Shown here piece after piece: positions 6,694 through 10,823 of a stretch of 10,823 nucleotides of DNA (positions are counted from its first letter, which is position 1; each line of letters begins with the position of its first letter). Source of the stretch: Pseudomonadota bacterium (GTDB lineage Bacteria; Pseudomonadota; Gammaproteobacteria; Xanthomonadales; Xanthomonadaceae); contig JAEXRB010000268.1 in NCBI GenBank assembly GCA_023438325.1, positions 1 to 10,823 on the forward strand. The letters run 5' to 3'. The notes below the pieces were generated by a model, which saw only the letters and a program-made list of their open reading frames with translations, was not told the DNA's origin and did no database searches. The position numbers and the translations under genes were made by a program.

Positions 6694-8073
6694 TTGCATA
6701 TCGCCATCATCGGCGCCGGCTTCTGTGGCGTGGCGCTTGCCCGCGAACTGGTGCGCAAGGCGCCGGTCGGTACACGCATCGCGTTGATCGGAACGCCCGA
6801 CAGTTACGCTCGCGGCATCGCCTACAGCACGCCGCGCCACGAACATTGCCTCAACGTGCGCGCCCGCGACATGGGCATCGATCCTGACGCCCCTGCGGGT
6901 TTTGCCGATTGGCTGGCACTGGAGGGCGCGGCGCGCGAGGGTTTCCAGCCACGCACGTGCTATGGCGACTACCTCTGCGCGATGCTCGATGACACCATGG
7001 CGCAGGCGACGGCACGCGGCGTGGAATTGCGGACGATGCCTGCCGAGGCAACCGCGATGCAGCGCACGCCCGGAGGCTTTCGCATCCAGTTGGCAGGCGG
7101 TGAATCACTCGATGCGGCCCGGGTGGTGCTGGCGTTGGGGGCCTTGCCGCCGCAGCCGATGGCCGGCTTGTCGCCCGAACTTCTCGTCAGCCCGCGCTAC
7201 CTTCCCGCGCCGTTTGCGCCGGGGGCGCTGGATCGCATTCCGCATGATGCGCGCGTGCAGGTGATCGGCACTGGTCTCACCTTCGCCGATGTCGTCATCA
7301 GCCTGCACCGCAATGGCCATCGTGGCCGCATCGAAGCGATTTCGCGCCATGGCTTCGTACCTTTGCCGCAGACGATCCATCCGGCATCGCCTGCGACGTT
7401 GCCACCTGATGTGCAGCAGGCGATCGAGTGCGCCGATCTGCGCGGCATGGTTCGCCAGCTGCGCCGCGCCGCGCGTGACATGGACGATTGGCGTCGCCTT
7501 GTCGACGCCATGCGCCCGCATCTTCAGCCGCTCTGGCAACGTCTGGATCGACACGCCCGCACACAGTTCCTGCGTCATCTGCGCAGCTACTGGGAAATTC
7601 ATCGCCATCGCATTGCTCCGCTGCTGATGGATGAACTCGAAATGATGCGTGCCAGTGGCCAGCTCGCCATTCGTGCCAGTCGCCTGCACCATGCCGAATT
7701 GATGGGCGATCAGGTTCATCTGACCCTGCGCGATCGCGGTGCCGCGCAACTTCGTCACGTCGAGGCGGATGTGCTGATCCGCGCCACCGGGCTGGATACC
7801 GATGTCGCTCGCAGTGATCACGCCCTGATCGCGAACCTGCGAGGCGCCGGTTTGATCCATCCCGCCGCCTTCAGCCTCGGCCTTGAAACCGATGCCGCTT
7901 TCACCGTGCTCGATCGCCAGCGCCAGCCTGTTCCCGGCCTTCACGCCCTCGGCCCGCTGTTGCGCGGCCGATGGTGGGAAATCACCGCCGTGCCCGAATT
8001 GCGTGGTGCCGCCGTGACGCTGGCAGGCGTGCTGTGCCGGACATGGCAGGATGGGGACGCGCCGGTGGCGTGA
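6694..8073 (+). CDS. FAD/NAD(P)-binding oxidoreductase of unknown substrate
   Basis: 459-residue flavoprotein-like enzyme starting with TTG. The N-terminal Rossmann motif GAGFCG (7-12) is expected to bind FAD. A second glycine motif GTGLTF (192-197) is expected to bind NAD(P)H. LRSYWEIHRHRIAP (296-309), the RATGLDTD segment (363-370) and the C-terminal LGPLLRGRWWEITAVPELRGAA (419-440) match my recollection of the FAD-NAD(P)-binding family of COG4529 type. No signal peptide or membrane segment is seen. The substrate is unknown; relatives are loosely annotated and sometimes linked to siderophore or amine hydroxylation, which I would not assert here. It is preceded by a hairpin and its own strong ribosome site, so it may have its own promoter. 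It converges with the RimK-family gene across 138 bases. Family call good, function unresolved. Confidence 0.88.
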   Translation: MHIAIIGAGFCGVALARELVRKAPVGTRIALIGTPDSYARGIAYSTPRHEHCLNVRARDMGIDPDAPAGFADWLALEGAAREGFQPRTCYGDYLCAMLDDTMAQATARGVELRTMPAEATAMQRTPGGFRIQLAGGESLDAARVVLALGALPPQPMAGLSPELLVSPRYLPAPFAPGALDRIPHDARVQVIGTGLTFADVVISLHRNGHRGRIEAISRHGFVPLPQTIHPASPATLPPDVQQAIECADLRGMVRQLRRAARDMDDWRRLVDAMRPHLQPLWQRLDRHARTQFLRHLRSYWEIHRHRIAPLLMDELEMMRASGQLAIRASRLHHAELMGDQVHLTLRDRGAAQLRHVEADVLIRATGLDTDVARSDHALIANLRGAGLIHPAAFSLGLETDAAFTVLDRQRQPVPGLHALGPLLRGRWWEITAVPELRGAAVTLAGVLCRTWQDGDAPVA

Positions 8074-8159
8074 ACCTTCGACCGCGTGCGTGGATACGTG
8101 CGCGCAGCAGGTTCCAGCGTGGCCGCTCGGCACATTCCGAACCCGCGCCCGTACATCTG

Positions 8160-8200
8160 ATCGACGCCGGCAGGACGCAGCCCGCGCTGCCGGTATCGAT
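8160..8200. terminator. Hairpin between convergent genes, possible two-way terminator
   Basis: Seven perfect pairs, CCGGCAG (8167-8173) with CTGCCGG (8187-8193), are extended outward by a G-T pair, one mismatch and five pairs (ATCGA 8160-8164 with TCGAT 8196-8200). The loop is 13 bases. It lies in the 138-base gap between the oxidoreductase (stop at 8073) and the RimK-family gene (stop at 8212), where both transcripts end. No clear T run follows on either strand, so termination by this hairpin alone is uncertain. The rest of the gap holds nothing I can name. Confidence 0.45.
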
Positions 8201-8211
8201 GCGCGGTTTGC

Positions 8212-9708
8212 TTATTCCACGATCCCCAACCGCTTGCGCTCCAGTCGCCGCATGAATTCTTCCATGATGCGGCGGTACAGGTCTTCGCCCAGATAGGCGT
8301 CTTCCACGCCTGCATCGATGGAAGGGTTGTCGTTGACTTCGATGATTGCGGTGCGCGCGCCGTCGGCCTTGATGTCCACGCCATACAAGCCGTTTCCGAT
8401 GGGCGCGGTGGCCTTGAGGGCGAGCTTCACCACATCGGCGGGGGCTTCGCGCACCGGCAAGGTCTTGAAGCCGCCCGAGCGCGGCACGCCTTTCGCGCCG
8501 CCGTGGGCGTGGTCGTAGATCTGCCAGTGCCCGCGCGACATGAAGTATTGGCAGGCGTACAGCGCCTGGCCATTGAGCACGCCGATGCGCCAGTCGTATT
8601 CGGTGTACATGAACTCCTGCGCGATCAACAGCGCACTGTGCTGGAACAGTTCACCCGCCGCCACGCGCAAGGCCGCTTCGTCGGCGACCTTGATCACGCC
8701 GCGCGAAAAGGAACCGTCGGGAATCTTGAGCACCAGTGGGTAGCCGAGTGCATCGCCAAGTTCGGCCAGTTGCGCCGGGTTGTCGCGGAACACGATCTGG
8801 GTGCGCGGTGTCGGCAGCCGGCGGGCGAGCAGCAGGTCGTTGAGGTAGATCTTGTTGGTGCAACGCAGGATCGATACCGGGTCGTCGATCACCACCATGC
8901 CTTCGCGTTCGGCACGGTGTGCGAAGCGGTAGGTGTGATTGTCCAGCGATGTGGTTTCGCGGATGAACAGGCCGTCGTATTCGGCCAGACGCGAGTAGTC
9001 GTTGCGGGTGATCGGGTCCACTTCGATGCCGAGCTCCTTGCCGGCCTCGATGAAATGCTTGAGCGCACGCTTGTTGGAAGGCGGCAGGGCTTCGGCGGGG
9101 TCGTGCAGCATCGCGATGTCGTAGCGGAACTGGCGCCTCGCACGCGGCTTGCGCCAGATCTTGCGTGAAAACGCATCCAGTGCAGCGGCGAAGGCGTCTT
9201 CCTGTGCCTCGTCGAGGGTGTTCAGGCCGACGGCCTTGATCGCGCCGATGCGCCAGGCGCGCTGGCGTTCGAACTCGATGCGCAGGACCGGGCACGGAAA
9301 AGCCTCGAATACCTGCCGCGCGATATCGGCCAGCGCGGAGTGGTTGGTCTGTCCGAAATACACCAACAAGGACACCTCCGTGACATCGTGACCGCCATCG
9401 GGCACGAAGCGGGAAAGGCGCTGGTTGAGATCGTCCACATCCAGCCCGTAGAGCGAGCGGCGGCGCAGATCGTTGATGGTGCGTACCGAGGGAATCACCC
9501 GGTGTCCGCGCGCTTCGGCCAGCAGCGAGACGTAATAGCCCACGCCCAGATAGCGATAGCTGCGGCACAGGTTGATGACCTGCACGCGTTCCTCGTTGTC
9601 GCCCGGCATGGCGTCCTTGAGGTAGTCGGTGGCGGAGACGACGTTTTCAGAAGGGTAGTAGGAGCCCCAATCCGAGGGCTTCTCCACCACGATGACAAGA
9701 CGACTCAT
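8212..9708 (-). CDS. RimK-family ATP-grasp ligase with RimK-like N-terminal (RLAN) domain
   Basis: 498-residue putative amide-bond-forming ligase. By analogy with RimK it would activate a carboxylate as acyl phosphate and join it to an amine; the true substrate is unknown. The N-terminal domain (about 1-185), with LVIVVEKPSDWGSYYPSENVVSATDYL at its start and YRYLGVGYYVSLLAEARGH at 51-69, is the RLAN-type extension absent from ribosomal RimK (about 300 residues). The ATP-grasp part (about 195-490) has NHTYRFAHRAEREG, SILRCTNKIYLNDLL, LVLKIPDGSFSRGV (nucleotide-binding K328), EYDWRIGVL (370-378), D445 in YGVDIK, and the metal-binding E457, N459 and N461 in EVNDNPSID. The start is the ATG at 9708, because MSRLVIVVEKPSDWG is the family N-terminus; the in-frame ATG at 9792 adds unlike sequence. 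It diverges from a GNAT acetyltransferase, suggesting a shared pathway. The ribosome site is weak. Confidence 0.92.
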   Translation of the reverse strand: MSRLVIVVEKPSDWGSYYPSENVVSATDYLKDAMPGDNEERVQVINLCRSYRYLGVGYYVSLLAEARGHRVIPSVRTINDLRRRSLYGLDVDDLNQRLSRFVPDGGHDVTEVSLLVYFGQTNHSALADIARQVFEAFPCPVLRIEFERQRAWRIGAIKAVGLNTLDEAQEDAFAAALDAFSRKIWRKPRARRQFRYDIAMLHDPAEALPPSNKRALKHFIEAGKELGIEVDPITRNDYSRLAEYDGLFIRETTSLDNHTYRFAHRAEREGMVVIDDPVSILRCTNKIYLNDLLLARRLPTPRTQIVFRDNPAQLAELGDALGYPLVLKIPDGSFSRGVIKVADEAALRVAAGELFQHSALLIAQEFMYTEYDWRIGVLNGQALYACQYFMSRGHWQIYDHAHGGAKGVPRSGGFKTLPVREAPADVVKLALKATAPIGNGLYGVDIKADGARTAIIEVNDNPSIDAGVEDAYLGEDLYRRIMEEFMRRLERKRLGIVE

Positions 9709-9747
9709 GCATGGCCTGCAAGCACCCGGCGGGCGCGGAACGGCGGC

Positions 9748-9762
9748 GATTCTGACAGAATC
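9748..9762. promoter_or_regulatory. 15-base palindrome between RimK-family and GNAT genes
   Basis: GATTCTG (9748-9754), a single central A (9755), and CAGAATC (9756-9762) form a perfect odd-centred dyad. It lies near the middle of the 99-base divergent gap, 39 bases upstream of the RimK-family ATG and 45 bases upstream of the GNAT ATG, a fitting place for an operator shared by both genes. No regulator gene is adjacent to suggest what binds. The dyad is seen directly; the regulatory role is inference. Confidence 0.45.
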
Positions 9763-9807
9763 CCGCAACGCCACACGCGGCCATCCCAGCACGGTTGCAC
9801 GCCGTTC

Positions 9808-10293
9808 ATGCCTTCCCCGGAAACCACCCCGAAATCTGTGCCCGTGCTGCGGGATGCCCGGCTTGTCGACCTTGTGCGCCTGCTCGAACTGGAAGCCTTG
9901 TTCCCCGGCGATCGGCTATCTTCGCGCCAGTTCCGCCGGCATCTGGTGTCCGCGCGTGCGCGGCTGCGCGTGGCCGAGGTGGATGGCCGCGTATTCGGCT
10001 ATGCACTGACGTTTTTGCGGCGTGGCAGCACTCTGGCGCGGCTTTACTCGATCGTGGTGGACCCGGCAGCCCGCGGCACCGGCATCGGCGTGGCATTGCT
10101 GCGCGATGCCGCTGCGCAGGCGCGCCTGGCTTCCAGCCGGGCACTGCGGCTGGAGGTGCGCACCGACAACGCCGCCGCCATCGCGCTCTATCGGCGCGAG
10201 GGTTTCGAGGTATTCGGGCGACACCAGGCTTATTACGCCGATGGCTGTGATGCCTTGCGGTTGCAAAGGGTATTGCCGCAGCCCGAAGCATGA
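9808..10293 (+). CDS. GNAT-family N-acetyltransferase
   Basis: 161-residue acetyltransferase that should transfer acetyl from acetyl-CoA to an amine. The acetyl-CoA motif A reads LARLYSIVVDPAARGTGIGVALL (76-98), with the R-G-T-G-I-G loop at 89-94. The C-terminal part LRLEVRTDNAAAIALYRREGFEVFGRHQAYYADGCDALRL (114-152) holds the usual N-A-x-x-I-x-L-Y segment. In general form this resembles RimI-like protein N-acetyltransferases. It also closely resembles my memory of the acetyltransferase half of GNAT/C39-peptidase fusion proteins found beside RimK-family ligases in other proteobacteria. No peptidase half is present: the gene stops at 10293 and 68 bases later another gene begins. No strong ribosome site precedes the ATG; a GTG at 9838 is an alternative start that would leave the domain intact. 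Substrate unknown. Confidence 0.87.
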   Translation: MPSPETTPKSVPVLRDARLVDLVRLLELEALFPGDRLSSRQFRRHLVSARARLRVAEVDGRVFGYALTFLRRGSTLARLYSIVVDPAARGTGIGVALLRDAAAQARLASSRALRLEVRTDNAAAIALYRREGFEVFGRHQAYYADGCDALRLQRVLPQPEA

Positions 10294-10350
10294 CTTCCGG
10301 CCAGCAACACCGCCGTGTCGCCGTGGTAGCGTGCACGGTTCATGTCAACC

Positions 10351-10354
10351 GGAG
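10351..10354 (+). promoter_or_regulatory. Ribosome binding site of the S9 peptidase gene
   Basis: GGAG, then seven bases, then the ATG at 10362. It supports this ATG, which also gives a well-formed lipoprotein signal peptide. Confidence 0.65.
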
Positions 10355-10361
10355 CCTGCCG

Positions 10362-10823
10362 ATGTCCCGTCTCACCTACGCCTGGCTGCCCGCCGGGCTT
10401 TTGTTGCTGTCCGCCTGCGCGCCCGTGAACCAGAAAGCCGCCACCCCGGATGCCGCGCCGCAAGCGGCCGCCGTCGCGGATGAGGATCCGTATCTGTGGC
10501 TGGAGGATGTTTCCGGCGACGAGGCGCTGGGCTGGGTGCGCGAGCAGAACGCCGTCAGCCAGAAAAACATCGATGCCGCACCGGGCTTTACGGCGTTGGA
10601 GAACGATCTGCTCGCGGTGCTGGATTCCAACGAGAAGATCCCGTTCGTCTACAAGCAGGGCGACTATTTCTACAATTTCTGGACCGACAAGCAGAACCAG
10701 CGCGGCCTCTGGCGCCGCACCACGCTGGCGCAATACCGCAGCGCCAATCCGAACTGGGAGACCTTGATCGACCTCGATGCGCTCAATGCCGCCGAGGGCG
10801 AGAACTGGGTGTGGCACGGCGCT
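10362..10823 (+). CDS. S9 prolyl oligopeptidase-family lipoprotein, N-terminal part only
   Basis: First 154 codons of a serine peptidase of the prolyl oligopeptidase family; the window ends before the gene does. Residues 1-19 form a lipoprotein signal peptide: hydrophobic core LPAGLLLL and lipobox L-S-A-C with Cys19 as the lipid-bearing residue, so the enzyme is probably membrane-anchored in the periplasm or outer membrane. A short Ala/Pro-rich linker follows (about 20-40). The peptidase S9 N-terminal region then begins with DEDPYLWLEDVSGDEALGWVREQN (41-64) and continues with FYNFWTDKQNQRGLWRRTTLAQYRSANPNWETLIDLDAL, the typical start of the beta-propeller domain. The catalytic Ser-Asp-His domain lies beyond the window, so activity cannot be judged. 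It follows the GNAT gene by 68 bases on the same strand and may be read with it, but the hypothesis of a shared pathway is weak. Confidence 0.9.
   Translation, partial: MSRLTYAWLPAGLLLLSACAPVNQKAATPDAAPQAAAVADEDPYLWLEDVSGDEALGWVREQNAVSQKNIDAAPGFTALENDLLAVLDSNEKIPFVYKQGDYFYNFWTDKQNQRGLWRRTTLAQYRSANPNWETLIDLDALNAAEGENWVWHGA

Noticed and set aside
7105..8133. 342-codon open frame antisense to the FAD-binding oxidoreductase
   Set aside because: The plus-strand gene has dinucleotide-binding motifs and a strong ribosome site; the antisense frame is only a mirror of its codon bias.
8212..9708. Ribosomal protein S6 modification enzyme RimK proper
   Set aside because: At 498 residues with a distinct N-terminal domain of about 185 residues it is a different member of the ATP-grasp family; S6 modification should not be assumed.
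9709..9792. N-terminal extension of the RimK-family ligase to the ATG at 9792
   Set aside because: The family N-terminus begins at MSRLVIVVEK, and the extension would run through the 15-base palindrome and most of the divergent promoter region.
1..10823. Mobile element, phage, CRISPR array or tRNA gene
   Set aside because: No transposase, integrase, repeat-spacer pattern, terminal inverted repeats or tRNA cloverleaf was recognised on either strand; the gene content looks like ordinary core chromosome.

Overview
The window is GC-rich, tightly packed chromosomal DNA from a gammaproteobacterium. It most resembles Xanthomonadales (Xanthomonas, Lysobacter, Luteimonas and relatives). This placement rests on remembered resemblance of PolA, TruC, PhhA, the ECF sigma factor and the RimK/GNAT pair, not on a database search. 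I saw no tRNA, rRNA, CRISPR array, insertion sequence or phage gene. No stretch over 300 bases lacks a gene.

Left half, minus strand (5220 down to 1): five genes run in one direction with short or negative spacing: an Lrp/AsnC-type regulator, truC (tRNA pseudouridine-65 synthase), an ECF-like sigma factor, a DMT/EamA membrane transporter, and polA (DNA polymerase I, cut by the window edge after 818 codons). The gaps are a 4-base overlap, about 49, 7 and 24 bases, so they could be one transcription unit with polA last.

Centre, plus strand (5346 to 8073): phhA (phenylalanine 4-monooxygenase) diverges from the Lrp-type gene. The 125-base gap between them carries a perfect 10+10 base inverted repeat in an AT-rich island, a good candidate operator for phenylalanine-responsive control. 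A two-repeat YegP-like protein follows, then a hairpin, then a TTG-started FAD/NAD(P)-binding oxidoreductase of unknown substrate.

Right part (8212 to 10823): a RimK-family ATP-grasp ligase with a RimK-like N-terminal extension (minus strand) diverges from a small GNAT acetyltransferase (plus strand) across a 99-base gap that holds a 15-base palindrome. Next on the plus strand is the start of a lipoprotein-type S9 prolyl-oligopeptidase, cut by the window edge. The ligase/acetyltransferase pair is the best candidate for a poorly described system: it suggests amide-bond formation plus N-acetylation of a small peptide or amino-acid conjugate whose identity is not visible here. A related arrangement I recall from other proteobacteria fuses this GNAT type to a C39-like peptidase domain. 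That domain is absent here.
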